DNA of 64,000 nucleotides from Streptomyces sp. LUP30 (GTDB lineage: Bacteria > Actinomycetota > Actinomycetes > Streptomycetales > Streptomycetaceae). This document shows positions 1-10,473 of this stretch, piece after piece. The notes beneath the pieces are model-generated. The model ran no database searches. It was given only the letters and a program-made list of their open reading frames with translations, and was not told where the DNA came from. Location: positions 186,001 to 250,000 of the forward strand of contig NZ_MJAJ01000004.1 of NCBI RefSeq assembly GCF_001746365.1, written 5' to 3'. Both the position numbers and the translations under genes were made by a program. Position 1 is the first letter of the stretch. Each line of letters starts with the position of its first letter.

Positions 1-1616
1 ATCCAGCCCACGCCGCTCGTGGTGCAGGCGGCCGACGCGCCGGTGGCGGCCGGGGTGATGTGGAGATTGGACGGTACGGCGGGTGGGATGTCGAACTTGG
101 TGGTGAGGGTCAGCGTGGTCGACAGGCGCAGATAGTCGTCGTTGCCGGAGGTCTGCGACTCGTTTCCGTACAGGCCTATGGTCCAGGTGTTGGTGCCGGC
201 GCCGAAGGTGCCGGCCGCGTCATAGCCGTCCCCGTCCTGGTCGGCGATCTTCTGGGCCTGGTCGGTGACGTGGAAGGTGGCGGTGCTGTTGCTGCAGGAG
301 CTGTTGGAGTTGGCGCCGCTGGGCACGGTGTCGGTCACCGGCGGAAAGGCGGTGTCGTGGACGCCGGGCCGTGACAGCCAGTCGGTGCTGGAGCTGATCG
401 CATTCGTGGTGTGGAGTGTGAGGGGCTGGTTCTGGCTGCAGTCCCAGCTGGCCGCGTAGGTGGTGGAGATCTTCACGTAGGCGTCGTAAACGACGAACGC
501 CGGGTGCAGTCCGCTGGTGTTGATCGCCCAGTACGAGCGCTCCAGGCCGATACCGCAGACGCCGCCCCATCGCTGATAGCCCGCGCCCTGGCCGTTGGTC
601 TGTGCCTTGTCGTACTGCGGTGAGTTGCTGCACGTCGAGCTGGAGTAGACCTCGGTGTAATGACCGGCGGTGGAGGACACCGGGTTGGTGTACGGGTCGA
701 TGTACACCGGATAGGCGGTGTCCGGGGCAGTGAGCATGCCGGCGTCCGGGATCAGCGTCAGGGCCTTGTTCGTGGCGGTCATGCCCACGGGCTTGGTGTC
801 GGCTCCGGGCCCGGGACCGTCCACGGAGGACGTCAAGCCGGCGGCCGGACCGGCCTCGTGGGAGGCGACGGGCGTCGAGCCGGAGTCCCACATCAGAGGC
901 TGGGGGCTCGTGTAGGCCAGATCGCCGTCCAAGGCGGTGGCGCTCATGCTGTCGGACGAGGTGGTGGTCAGGGTGAGGCCCTGGGCGGCGGTGGCCAAGG
1001 TGAGCTTCTGCAGCTGGGGGTTGGCTGCGGCCTCGGCGTCGTGGACGATCAGGACGTCGCTGAAACCGCCTTGGTCTGTGACGGACACCGACAGATCCAC
1101 CCCCGGCAGCACAGAGGCGTACAGCGCGGTGTCACCGCTGACGTCCGGCTTCGGCAGAGTGAACGGCAGGGTGAGGGCCATGCTGGGCCCGTCGGCGTGG
1201 TTGAGGGTGACCAGAGGGCCGTCGCCGCCGCCGGAGAGGATGACCCCGTTCGGTGTGGCTCTGGGCGTGTACCTACCGTGGCCGTCCGGGACCAGGGTGC
1301 CGTCCACCTGGGTCCAGACGCCGTCCTTGAGGACCCGGGTCGGCAGCGCGCTCGTGGTGTTGGCGAAGGTGCCGTCCGGAAGTGCCTCGGTGGTGGAGAC
1401 CTCTGTGGTGAGGGCGTCGACGGGGACTGGTCGTCCGGTGGACATGGCCTGGCTCTGTGCGGCCAGCAGCGGATCCGCCGGGGTGGGCGCGAAGTCGTCG
1501 GCTGTGGCGGGCAGCACGGGCAAAGCCGTGAACAAGCCGAGTACGGTGGCGAAGAGGGCCAGACGATGAGTCGAGGCACTACGTCTGCGACCGGCGCGTA
1601 TCGGTGGTCTGAACAC
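1..1616 (-). CDS. Secreted wall-type protein paired with the RHS gene, 3' end outside window
   Basis: An open frame of 538 codons runs from a GTG at 1616 off the left edge with no stop. The start is set by AGGAAG eight bases upstream. The N-terminus has four to five arginines, a hydrophobic stretch (LALFATVLGLFTALPVLPA) and a likely cleavage after ATA, so it is a Sec-exported protein. The following part is Ser/Thr/Gly-rich with beta-type repeats, and around residues 270-480 it resembles the DNRLRE/LamG-like wall proteins that commonly sit beside RHS genes in Streptomyces; that assignment is from family resemblance. The gene is divergent from the RHS gene at 1856, sharing a 239-base intergenic region. 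It may itself end in a toxin or a LamG domain, which cannot be seen here. Confidence 0.75.
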   Translation of the reverse strand, partial: MFRPPIRAGRRRSASTHRLALFATVLGLFTALPVLPATADDFAPTPADPLLAAQSQAMSTGRPVPVDALTTEVSTTEALPDGTFANTTSALPTRVLKDGVWTQVDGTLVPDGHGRYTPRATPNGVILSGGGDGPLVTLNHADGPSMALTLPFTLPKPDVSGDTALYASVLPGVDLSVSVTDQGGFSDVLIVHDAEAAANPQLQKLTLATAAQGLTLTTTSSDSMSATALDGDLAYTSPQPLMWDSGSTPVASHEAGPAAGLTSSVDGPGPGADTKPVGMTATNKALTLIPDAGMLTAPDTAYPVYIDPYTNPVSSTAGHYTEVYSSSTCSNSPQYDKAQTNGQGAGYQRWGGVCGIGLERSYWAINTSGLHPAFVVYDAYVKISTTYAASWDCSQNQPLTLHTTNAISSSTDWLSRPGVHDTAFPPVTDTVPSGANSNSSCSNSTATFHVTDQAQKIADQDGDGYDAAGTFGAGTNTWTIGLYGNESQTSGNDDYLRLSTTLTLTTKFDIPPAVPSNLHITPAATGASAACTTSGVGW

Positions 1617-1855
1617 GTGGCGAGCTTCCTTCGGTTCGCGGGCAGCGGGGTGGGGGAAGCCCGATTGCCACTCGGCAGTGATCAATTTCGGCACAGAAAA
1701 TACACACGCTCTGCCAAGTAGAGGCACGGTCTTGTCATCGAGATGGCAAAGGGTCTTGAGTCGCGATCATGGCCGAACCTAGCCTCCGCTCGATCACTCG
1801 CACGTGTGGTCTGGCGATGTGACGGTCTCTCAAGGCCGTGTTCCGGGGGGTACGC
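1617..1855. promoter_or_regulatory. Divergent promoter region of the two secreted giants
   Basis: This 239-base gap separates two divergent starts, so both promoters must lie in it or in the genes. The centre (about 1680-1800) is relatively AT-rich for this genome. No clear sigma-factor box could be assigned by eye. The right end carries GGGGGG at 1844-1850, which serves as ribosome site for the GTG at 1856. Confidence 0.4.
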
Positions 1856-4800
1856 GTGAGTGGCAGACGGCGATGGTTCGCGGGCGTGTGGCATCGAAGA
1901 TTCCTGAGTGGGCTGGGACCCTGGACGATTCCTGTCGCCCTCTTCGCGCTGCTCCTGCCGGCGGCGATCGCCACGGGCTTCGGCACCCCGGGATTCCTTC
2001 CCGGACACAGGGCCGACGGCGACGACGGGTTCGGCCACCACGGAGGCTTCCGCTTCGACGGTGAGGTCTGGAACCCCAAGAATCTCCCCGCGCCCCTGAC
2101 CGTCGGGCATCACGCCCTGCGGAAGAAGACCCCCCACCCCGAGGGCGCCGGCGCACTGGGTACTTATCGGGCGCGCGGGCCTCAGTGGCCTAAGGCGGGC
2201 ACCGCCACCGTCGCCTTGGGCGCCCACGGTGCGGCGAAGCCGGTCAAGGCCGGTGAACTGCCGGTCTGGGTGACACAGGCCGACGACAGACACCCTGTCG
2301 GCGAGGTCCGCGTACAGACCGCCTCCCACGCGCAGACGCTCAGGGCAGGCGCCAACGGCATGCTGCTGGGCATCACACCGTCCGGCGCGGCCACCGCAGG
2401 CGGCCGGGTGCGCGTGGTCGTCGACTACGCCGCGATCGCCAAGGCATACGGCGGCGGCTACGGCTCACGGCTGCAGCTGGTGCAGTTGCCGGCATGCGCG
2501 CTGACCACCCCGCAGCGGGCCGAATGCCAGAAGCGCACCCCGATCGCGTTCACCAACCGCCCCACCGCCGAACAGCTGACGGCGACCGTCACCCTGGCCT
2601 CACCCGACACCGAGCCCGCGCCCGAGAAGGCAGAGGTCCCCGAACAGACGAAAGGCCCCGACCAGGCAGCTACCGCGGACGGCCCGCAGACGATGTCGGT
2701 CCGCACCGCGCCCCTGGCGGCGACCGCCACGACAGGCACCACGGCGCTGGCGGTCACCTCTGGCACCTCGGGCTCCCAGGGCGACTACGGCGCCACCACG
2801 CTGTCGGCCGCCGGCACCTGGCAGGCCTCCGCCACCGGCTCGTTCACCTACGCCTACCCGATCTCGGTGCCCTCCGCGGTCGGTGGCAACGCGCCGTCCG
2901 TCGGCCTGAGCTACGACTCGCAGACCGTCGACGGCGAGACCACCGCCCGCAACTCCCAGGCCTCGTGGGTCGGGGACGGCTGGAGCTACCAGGTCGGTTC
3001 CGTGGAGCGCGCCTACCGCAAGTGCGGCTCCCTCCTCGACTCCGGTGGAGACAAGATCCTCAAGGGCTCCGGCGACGAATGCTGGGGCGGGGACAACGCC
3101 ACGCTGTCCTTCGGCGCGCACTCCGGAGTACTGGTGCCGGACGGCGTGGACTCCAGCGTGACCGGGGAGATCAGGCAGTGGCGGTTGCAGGGCGACGACG
3201 GCACCCTCGTACAGGAATTGTCCGGAGCCGACAACGGCCTGCACGACGGCGTCTACTACCGGGTCCTGACCACGGATGGCACAGCCGCCTACTTCGGCGC
3301 CGACCATTCCCCGAACGGTGCGGGCACCGCTGCCACCATGCCCGCGAACCCCGCCGACCCCTCCACGCACTCCGCCTGGGGCGTCCCCGTCCTGCACCCG
3401 CAAGCGACGGACCCCTGCTACGACAGCGCCAAGGGGAAGGCGTCCCAGTGCGACAAGCCGGAGGGCTGGCGCTGGAACCTCGACTTCGTGGTGTCGCCGG
3501 CCGGATTCGTGCAGCGGTACGACTACACCACCGAGTCCAACTACTACGATCTCGGCGGCGGTCAAGCGGGCGAGTCGACCGACCCGGACGACACAGGCAC
3601 TCTCACCTCGTACACCCGCGGCGGCGCGCTGACGCTGCTCTCGTACGGATACACGCTGGCCGATGAGCAGGCCGGGCGTACTCCGGCAGCCGAGGTGGAC
3701 TTCGGCCTGGCCCAGCGGTGCCAGACCACTTCCACGTTCACCGACTGCTCCGCGTCCAACCTGAAGGACTCCACGGCGACGCACTGGCCCGACGTGCCGT
3801 GGGACCTCCACTGCGACTCGACGGACAAGACCAAGCTCCCGGACGGCGCCACGACTGTCCCCGACGACGTGTGCATCACGTCAGGGCCCAGCTTCTGGAC
3901 CACCACGCGGCTGGACTCCATCACCACCAAGGTTCACGTGAAGGCGACCGACCAGCTCACCGCGGTCGACTCGTACAAGCTGGGCCAGATCTACTCTGAC
4001 GCGGGCGGCACGGTCGACCCCGTCACCGGTACCACGGTGGACCCGAAGGACGCCGGGATGCTGCAGGCCGTGATGTGGCTGCAGTCCATCCGGCACACCG
4101 GAAAGGACACCTACGGCAACGGCAACAGCGATATCACGCTGAACCAGGCGTCGTTCACCGGCACCGAGATCGACAACCGGGTCAACGACGACTCCCCGTC
4201 CGCCCCTCCGCTGTATCGGCCGCGCATCTCGAGCGTGCAGACCGAGACCGGTGAGTCGATCGCAGTCGAGTACAACTCGGCTCCGTGTGCGGGCAGATCG
4301 CTCTCCATCACCAAGGCGGACAGCAACTCCAACTCCTGCTATCCCGTCTATTGGACTGTGCCCGGCGCCTCCAAGCCGGTCGCCGACTGGTTCAACAAGG
4401 TCACGGTCGACAGCGTGGCCGTGTCCGACCTGACCATCGCGGGCCAGTACAAGCCGGATGCACAGAACAACCCGGCGGGTTCCGAGACCCAGATCTCCCG
4501 CTACAGCTACTCCGGCCCGGCCTGGCATCGCGACGACTCGGCGCTGACCGACGACCAATACCGGACCTGGGACCAGTTCCGCGGCTTCCGCACCGTCACC
4601 GTGCAGACCGGCCAGAGCCCCGAGCCCGTCACTCAGCGGACCACCACCTACCTGCAGGGCATGGACGGCGACTACAAGGCCGACGGCAGTCGCCGCTCCG
4701 TCACCGTCGACGCCAAGGTCGGCGGCAGCACCGTGCTGAGCGTGACCGACTCGGGCCAGTTGTCCGGCAGCATGCTCGAGGACGACACCTACACCCAGGC

Positions 4801-7800
4801 CGGCGGCACCGTCGACGCCGTCAGCGTCAACGGCCCGTTCACCTTCACCACCACAGCCTCCTCCCACCAGACGCCCTGGACGGACTGGACTCAGGAGGAC
4901 AACCCTGGCGAGACCGAGCCGACGTTGTCCACCCTGCCCGACCTCACCGCGCACCGGATCAAGTCCGGCAGCTCGCTCAAGTACGAACTCAACGCCAACG
5001 GGGCTTGGCGGCACACAAAGACAGACACGGCGTACGACAGTCAGGGCCGCCTGTCCTCCGTCAACCAGCACGGTGACGGCGTCGACCCGAAGCAGGAGAA
5101 GTGCACCACCACGACCTACGCGACGCCGCCGTCCGGTAACTCGATGGCCCTGGCCTACCCGGCCCAGGTCACCGCCGTCAGCGGCCCGTGCGGCACCGCA
5201 CCGAGCGCCACCACGCTCCTGGCCGACAAGAAGCTCTACTACGACGGTGACGGCAGCCTCACGAATCTGGGAACCTTCGGGCAGCTCGAGCAGACCGGGA
5301 GCACGGCGATCGGTCGGGTCACCGCCGTGCGCACGGCCACCGGCTACACCGGTACCACGGAGAACTGGCAGACCAACTCGGCGATGAAGTACGACGGCGC
5401 CGGGCGGATCACCGACACCCTGGACGTCACCGGGCAGAACACCCATACGGACTTCACCCCTCCCTGGGCCTCGACCGGCGGTAACACCAACCCCACCGGC
5501 ATTACCACCACCAACTCCAAGAACTGGACGGTCACTTCCTCCCTCGACCCGCTGCGCGGACTGTCCACCGAGAACGTCGATGCCAACGGTCGCAAGACCG
5601 ACATGACCTACGACGCGCTCGGCAGGCGCACCGCGGTGTGGCTGCCCGGCCGGGACAAGGCAGCCGGCCAGAGCGCGGACCGCACGTTCGAGTACTCCAT
5701 CAACCCCGGTGCCGTACCCGCGCCCGGAGACACGATCACCCAGCCCGGCGCACCGACGTCGGTCACCTCCAAGACGCTGCGCGAGGACGGCACGTACGCC
5801 ACCTCCATCACGATCTACGACGGCATGCTGCAGCCGCGACAGAGCCAGTCCACCGCGATGGGCGACTCCAACTCCGGCCGCGTCATCTCGGACACCTTCT
5901 ACGATTCGCACGGCTGGCAGGTCGCCGCCTACGCGCCGTACTCCGAGCCGAACAACTTCCCCTCGGCCACGCTGTACGCGGCGAACGAGAACCAGATCCC
6001 CTCGGAGACCACCACCACGTACGACGGTCAGGGCCGACCCCTCAAGGGGACTCTCTGGCACCAGGCCGTCGAGCAGTGGCACACCTCTGTCAGCTACCCG
6101 GGGGCCGACGAGGTCGACACCACGGCGCCTGCCGGGGGCCGTTCCACCGCCTCCTTCACCAACGCCATCGGTCAGACCACCAGCACCTTGGTGAAGAACA
6201 CCGGCTCCACGGTCACCCTGCCCGGCGGCTCGGTGATCCCCTCGGGAACCTCGCTGACCTCCGACAGCGTGCGTTTGACCATGCAGGCGGACGGCAACCT
6301 CGTGCTCTCCGCCCTGGCTACCGGCGCGACCATCTGGTCCTCCGGCACCGGCGGTCACCCCGGTGCCTGGGCCAGGTTCGGCACCGACGGCAACCTGGTC
6401 GTCTACAGCACGGCCGCGGCCCAGCTGTGGACGACCGGCCTGACGGCCACCACCGGCGCCACCTTCCAGGTGTGCAACGACTCCACGGTGGCCGTCGTCG
6501 CCTCCGGCGGCTCCGCGCTGTGGAAGCAGGGCACGGCCAACGCCGTCCCGGCGGCCGACGCCACCACCCGCTACACCTACACCCCCGCCGGCCAGATCGA
6601 CTCGATCAAGGACAGTGCGGGCAACACCTGGTCGTACACGTACAACCTGCTGGGCCAGAAGACCTCTCAGACCGACCCCAACGTCGGCAAGACCACGTTC
6701 GACAAGTACGACGTGACCGGCAACCTGCTGCAGACCACCGACGCGCGCGGCCAGGCGCTGTCCTTCACCTACGACTGGGACAACCGCCCCATCGCCGAGT
6801 ACGCCGCCGCGTGGTCCGCCACACCGGACCCGTCCAAGCTGCTGGTGTCCCATGTGTACGACACGCTGGAGAAGGGCTACGCGACCTCGGCCACCCGTTA
6901 CGTCGGGGGCGCCTCGGGGACGGCGTACACCCAGGCCGTCACCGGTTACAACACGGCCTACCAGCCGCTCGGAACCACACTGACGATCCCGGCAGCCGAC
7001 GGCTTCGCCGCCGCCGGGCAGAGCAGCGCGCCCACGTCCGGCACCGTCACGTACACCTCCACGGCCCGCTACACCCCGAACGTCGGCCTGCTCTCCACCG
7101 CGCACTACCAGGCGGACGGCGACCTGCCCGCCGAGGACATCGACTACGGCTACACCCAGCAGGGCAACCTCGACGGCATCGGCGGTTTCATCAACTCCGC
7201 CAACACGCCCGCCTACCTGGACACCGCCGTCCACGACGCGTTCGGCCGTGTGGTGCAGGCCAACTACGGCCCCACCGGCAAGGAACTGGCGACCTTCGCC
7301 CAGTACGACGCCACCACCGGGCGCGTCACCCAGACCAGCAGCATGGTGCAGACCTCGGCCACGGCCCTGGACGTCGTCAACCTGCGCTACAACCAGGTCG
7401 GCGAACTCACCGCGACCGACGACCTGCAGAACAACACGGCGCACGACACCCAATGCTTCACCTACGACTCCTTCCAGCGGCTGACCGCCGCCTGGACGGA
7501 CACCGGGGGCATCACCGATCCCACGGCGGCCACGGTCGGCGCCGTCGGCGGCTGCAACACCGCGCGGGTGCAGACGACCACCACGGCCCCCATCACGGCC
7601 ACCACCGTCGGCGGACCCGCCCCGTACTGGCAGACCTACACCTACGACCAGCTCGGCGACCGTACCGGCACGGTCAACCACGACACCACCGGCAACGCGC
7701 TCAGTGACATCACGCAGAGCATCGCCTACCCGGGCGTCAACGGCACGGTGCCCGCCACGCTGCCCGACCAGGCGGGGACGGCCACCCTCACCAACCCGGG

Positions 7801-10387
7801 CGGAACCGCGACCATCACGTCGACGTACGCCGACCCCGCCTACGGCAACGTGAACGCGGGCGACACCATGAGCCGGAAGGTGACGACCACCGGCCCGCTG
7901 TCCACCGGCTTCACGATCTCCGGCGGCGGGAAGCGGTGCGTCGACGACGCGGGCGCGTCCACCACCGCGGGCACGAAGGTGCAGGTCAACACCTGCAACG
8001 GGGCCACCAGCGAGAAGTGGACGGTCGGCACCGACGGCACGGTGAAGGTCCTCGGCATGTGCCTGGACACCTCCGGCAACGCGACGGCCTCGGGCACCCT
8101 CGTCGTGATCGACACCTGCAAGACCGATGCCACCCAGAAGTGGAAGGTCACCACCACCGGCACCCTGGTCAACAACGCCAACAGCGCGGTGTGCCTGACC
8201 GACCCGGGAGCCTCCGCCACCAACGGCACCCAGCTGACCATCGCCACCTGCGGCGGCAGCGGCCAGACCTGGACGAGCGCCGGCACCGGCGCGATACCGG
8301 CGGGTCAGACCCAGACCTTCACCTACGACGCCGAAGGCCACACCGCCACCGTCGCCACGACCTCCGGTACCCACACGAACACCAGCAAGTACCTGTACGA
8401 CGCCAAGGGCGGCCTGCTGGAACAGACCGCCGCGGTCGACGGCGTGGACAAGACCCGCGTCCTCTACCTCTTCGGCGGCACCGAGCAGATCACCCTCAAC
8501 GTCGCTGCCAAGACCTGGACCGGCCTGCGCAACATCACAGGTCCGGACGGCACCACCGTGACCCGGTCCAGCACCGGCACGGTCACCTACCAGGTCGCCA
8601 ACGGTCAGGGCACCGCCCTGACCGCCGTCAACGCAGCCACGCTGGCCGTCACCCGCCGCTCCTTCGACCCCTGGGGCAACCCGCGCGGTACCAAGCCCGG
8701 TTCCTGGGTGGCACCGGACGAGAACCACGGCTTCCTCGGCCAGCCCGCCGACCCCGTGACCGGCCTCGACCTGCTCGGCGCCCGCAACTACGACCCCGTC
8801 ATCGGCCGCTTCCTCACCCCGGACCCGATCTTCCAGGCCGGCGACCCCAACCAGATGGGCGGCTACACCTACGCCGCCGACAACCCCGCCAGCAGCAGCG
8901 ATCCCACGGGTTTCGACGACTGGTACAACGACCCGTCCATGAACAAGTGCGTCATCGACTGCGGTCCGACGCCGTCCCCGTCCCCGGCGCCCGCGCCCAC
9001 CAGCACCTCCAGTGGCGGCGGCGGCGGAAGCTCCGCCCCGCAGCCCTCTCCTGGCCTCACGCCCCCCGCGACACCGCCCGATCCGAACGCCCACGACCTC
9101 CTCTACAGCAGCATCGTGGACATCGGTCTGGCCATCCGCTCCCTGTCCGTCTGCGAGTTCTGGCTCACGGGAAGCGGAGCGGACCACGACCAGGCCTGCC
9201 AGATCGCGGGCGGCGTCGTCTCCGGCGGAGGCATGGAAGGCAGCGGCATCGGGGCTCTCGAGCGCGGTGCGGTGGGCGAAGGTGAAAGCGCGCTGGTCAA
9301 CACGGCCAGAGGCGGAGCCGACGCCGACGCGGCGGCCGCGGCCGGCGCGGGCGCCAAGGCCGTCGACGAAGCAGCGTCCGACGCGGCGGACCTGGCGGCG
9401 CTGAAGCGGGCGAACGCGCAGGAGCATGCCGCGGAGACGAACGCGAGAGCGGCCAGGCCGAGCGAGCCGGAAGCAGGCAACGCCGGCACGAAGCCCGCCG
9501 AATCGGCAGCCCGCTGCAGCTTCTCCCCTGACACGCCCGTCCTCATGGCCGGGGGAAAGACCAAGGAGATCGGCAAGATCAAGGTCGGCGACAAGGTCGA
9601 ATCAGCCGATCAGAAGACGGGCAAGCATGTCGGTTCGCGCGCCGTCAAACACGTGTGGATCAACCACGACCACGACCTGCTCGACGTCACCATCCGTACC
9701 AAGGACGGCCGCAGCGCCACCATCCACACCACCGCCAACCACCCCTTCTGGGACGACACCGCACACACCTGGGTCCCTGCCGGCGGGCTACACCGCGGAG
9801 ACAGCCTCAACACCCCCGGCGCTCGCCACGCCCACGTCCTGGCCACCCACCCCACACCCGGTACCGCCTATCGCTGGAACCTCACCGTCCAGGAACTCCA
9901 CACGTACTATGTCGTGGCCGGCGGTGTTCCGATCTTGGTGCACAACGTCGATGCGACCTGCCCGCTCAACGACCCCTCGTCGGAGGGTGCCCAGGTTGCC
10001 ACGAAGGCGCGAATGGAAAACGGTATCGCCGCCGGGAGGAATGTGGCAGTCTATCGCATCGGATCCAGGGATGAGGCGCGCTATATCGCAGCGGCGAATC
10101 AGGGAAACCTACACTCCGAGCGCGTTCTCGACGCCTACGTGGACAAGCAAGGAATTTCCCCTGAAGACGTCACGGCCATCTATTCGGAGCGTCAACCATG
10201 TTCTTCTCTTCCGAATCTCTGTGGTGCAAGAATTGGGCGATACACTTCGGCACGCAATGATATTCAGTGGAGTCTAAACCCGGACGGCCCTGGCTATAGC
10301 GGATACAATAAGGCCCGTATTCGTGATGCGATGGAAGGGTATTCTCCTGGCTCCGGCGTCCCAGACTATGAGTGGGTCGGAAACTAG
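1856..10387 (+). CDS. Secreted RHS/YD-repeat polymorphic toxin with lectin inserts, HINT and deaminase-like tip
   Basis: This is a 2843-residue protein. GTG 1856 is preferred over GTG 1838 because GGGGGG lies five bases before it. Order of parts: basic and hydrophobic export segment (about 10-45); long N-terminal beta region with an SpvB-like start (about 320-370); YD repeats; a bulb-type lectin insert (about 1446-1560); more YD repeats; a ricin-type beta-trefoil with QxW-like motifs (about 2015-2145); the RHS core signature GARNYDPVIGRFLTPDP (about 2309); a Ser/Pro linker; a HINT domain starting CSFSPDTPVLM (about 2553) and ending VPILVHN (about 2699); and a 144-residue tip. The tip has H2753-S-E2755 and PC2782...C2789, the zinc and proton-shuttle pattern of cytidine-deaminase-fold toxins, most like the XOO_2897 class by motif. 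Expected role: exported, HINT-processed, then nucleic-acid deamination in a rival cell. Codon use is less GC-biased in the tip, as expected for an exchanged module. Confidence 0.9.
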   Translation: MSGRRRWFAGVWHRRFLSGLGPWTIPVALFALLLPAAIATGFGTPGFLPGHRADGDDGFGHHGGFRFDGEVWNPKNLPAPLTVGHHALRKKTPHPEGAGALGTYRARGPQWPKAGTATVALGAHGAAKPVKAGELPVWVTQADDRHPVGEVRVQTASHAQTLRAGANGMLLGITPSGAATAGGRVRVVVDYAAIAKAYGGGYGSRLQLVQLPACALTTPQRAECQKRTPIAFTNRPTAEQLTATVTLASPDTEPAPEKAEVPEQTKGPDQAATADGPQTMSVRTAPLAATATTGTTALAVTSGTSGSQGDYGATTLSAAGTWQASATGSFTYAYPISVPSAVGGNAPSVGLSYDSQTVDGETTARNSQASWVGDGWSYQVGSVERAYRKCGSLLDSGGDKILKGSGDECWGGDNATLSFGAHSGVLVPDGVDSSVTGEIRQWRLQGDDGTLVQELSGADNGLHDGVYYRVLTTDGTAAYFGADHSPNGAGTAATMPANPADPSTHSAWGVPVLHPQATDPCYDSAKGKASQCDKPEGWRWNLDFVVSPAGFVQRYDYTTESNYYDLGGGQAGESTDPDDTGTLTSYTRGGALTLLSYGYTLADEQAGRTPAAEVDFGLAQRCQTTSTFTDCSASNLKDSTATHWPDVPWDLHCDSTDKTKLPDGATTVPDDVCITSGPSFWTTTRLDSITTKVHVKATDQLTAVDSYKLGQIYSDAGGTVDPVTGTTVDPKDAGMLQAVMWLQSIRHTGKDTYGNGNSDITLNQASFTGTEIDNRVNDDSPSAPPLYRPRISSVQTETGESIAVEYNSAPCAGRSLSITKADSNSNSCYPVYWTVPGASKPVADWFNKVTVDSVAVSDLTIAGQYKPDAQNNPAGSETQISRYSYSGPAWHRDDSALTDDQYRTWDQFRGFRTVTVQTGQSPEPVTQRTTTYLQGMDGDYKADGSRRSVTVDAKVGGSTVLSVTDSGQLSGSMLEDDTYTQAGGTVDAVSVNGPFTFTTTASSHQTPWTDWTQEDNPGETEPTLSTLPDLTAHRIKSGSSLKYELNANGAWRHTKTDTAYDSQGRLSSVNQHGDGVDPKQEKCTTTTYATPPSGNSMALAYPAQVTAVSGPCGTAPSATTLLADKKLYYDGDGSLTNLGTFGQLEQTGSTAIGRVTAVRTATGYTGTTENWQTNSAMKYDGAGRITDTLDVTGQNTHTDFTPPWASTGGNTNPTGITTTNSKNWTVTSSLDPLRGLSTENVDANGRKTDMTYDALGRRTAVWLPGRDKAAGQSADRTFEYSINPGAVPAPGDTITQPGAPTSVTSKTLREDGTYATSITIYDGMLQPRQSQSTAMGDSNSGRVISDTFYDSHGWQVAAYAPYSEPNNFPSATLYAANENQIPSETTTTYDGQGRPLKGTLWHQAVEQWHTSVSYPGADEVDTTAPAGGRSTASFTNAIGQTTSTLVKNTGSTVTLPGGSVIPSGTSLTSDSVRLTMQADGNLVLSALATGATIWSSGTGGHPGAWARFGTDGNLVVYSTAAAQLWTTGLTATTGATFQVCNDSTVAVVASGGSALWKQGTANAVPAADATTRYTYTPAGQIDSIKDSAGNTWSYTYNLLGQKTSQTDPNVGKTTFDKYDVTGNLLQTTDARGQALSFTYDWDNRPIAEYAAAWSATPDPSKLLVSHVYDTLEKGYATSATRYVGGASGTAYTQAVTGYNTAYQPLGTTLTIPAADGFAAAGQSSAPTSGTVTYTSTARYTPNVGLLSTAHYQADGDLPAEDIDYGYTQQGNLDGIGGFINSANTPAYLDTAVHDAFGRVVQANYGPTGKELATFAQYDATTGRVTQTSSMVQTSATALDVVNLRYNQVGELTATDDLQNNTAHDTQCFTYDSFQRLTAAWTDTGGITDPTAATVGAVGGCNTARVQTTTTAPITATTVGGPAPYWQTYTYDQLGDRTGTVNHDTTGNALSDITQSIAYPGVNGTVPATLPDQAGTATLTNPGGTATITSTYADPAYGNVNAGDTMSRKVTTTGPLSTGFTISGGGKRCVDDAGASTTAGTKVQVNTCNGATSEKWTVGTDGTVKVLGMCLDTSGNATASGTLVVIDTCKTDATQKWKVTTTGTLVNNANSAVCLTDPGASATNGTQLTIATCGGSGQTWTSAGTGAIPAGQTQTFTYDAEGHTATVATTSGTHTNTSKYLYDAKGGLLEQTAAVDGVDKTRVLYLFGGTEQITLNVAAKTWTGLRNITGPDGTTVTRSSTGTVTYQVANGQGTALTAVNAATLAVTRRSFDPWGNPRGTKPGSWVAPDENHGFLGQPADPVTGLDLLGARNYDPVIGRFLTPDPIFQAGDPNQMGGYTYAADNPASSSDPTGFDDWYNDPSMNKCVIDCGPTPSPSPAPAPTSTSSGGGGGSSAPQPSPGLTPPATPPDPNAHDLLYSSIVDIGLAIRSLSVCEFWLTGSGADHDQACQIAGGVVSGGGMEGSGIGALERGAVGEGESALVNTARGGADADAAAAAGAGAKAVDEAASDAADLAALKRANAQEHAAETNARAARPSEPEAGNAGTKPAESAARCSFSPDTPVLMAGGKTKEIGKIKVGDKVESADQKTGKHVGSRAVKHVWINHDHDLLDVTIRTKDGRSATIHTTANHPFWDDTAHTWVPAGGLHRGDSLNTPGARHAHVLATHPTPGTAYRWNLTVQELHTYYVVAGGVPILVHNVDATCPLNDPSSEGAQVATKARMENGIAAGRNVAVYRIGSRDEARYIAAANQGNLHSERVLDAYVDKQGISPEDVTAIYSERQPCSSLPNLCGARIGRYTSARNDIQWSLNPDGPGYSGYNKARIRDAMEGYSPGSGVPDYEWVGN

Positions 10388-10405
10388 GCTGATGATATGG
10401 CTCCT

Positions 10406-10419
10406 GCCGCGATCGCGGC
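10406..10419. repeat. 14-bp perfect palindrome between toxin and immunity genes
   Basis: GCCGCGATCGCGGC reads the same on both strands. It lies 19 bases after the toxin stop and 54 before the immunity start. It could act as an operator giving separate immunity expression, or as a weak hairpin; the sequence alone does not decide. Confidence 0.5.
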
Positions 10420-10473
10420 GCGAGTCGCGCTAGACTGCTCGCGATCTTTGCAGGGCTACCGGAGGTGTCGTTC

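Noticed and set aside
660-1721. 353-codon plus-strand frame at the left end
   Set aside because: Antisense to the secreted protein at 1-1616, which has a signal peptide, ribosome site and protein-like sequence.
3881-9427. Very long open frame (about 1850 codons) on the minus strand inside the RHS gene
   Set aside because: Low-complexity Gly/Arg/Val sequence created by GC-rich codons of the real gene; no motifs or ribosome site.
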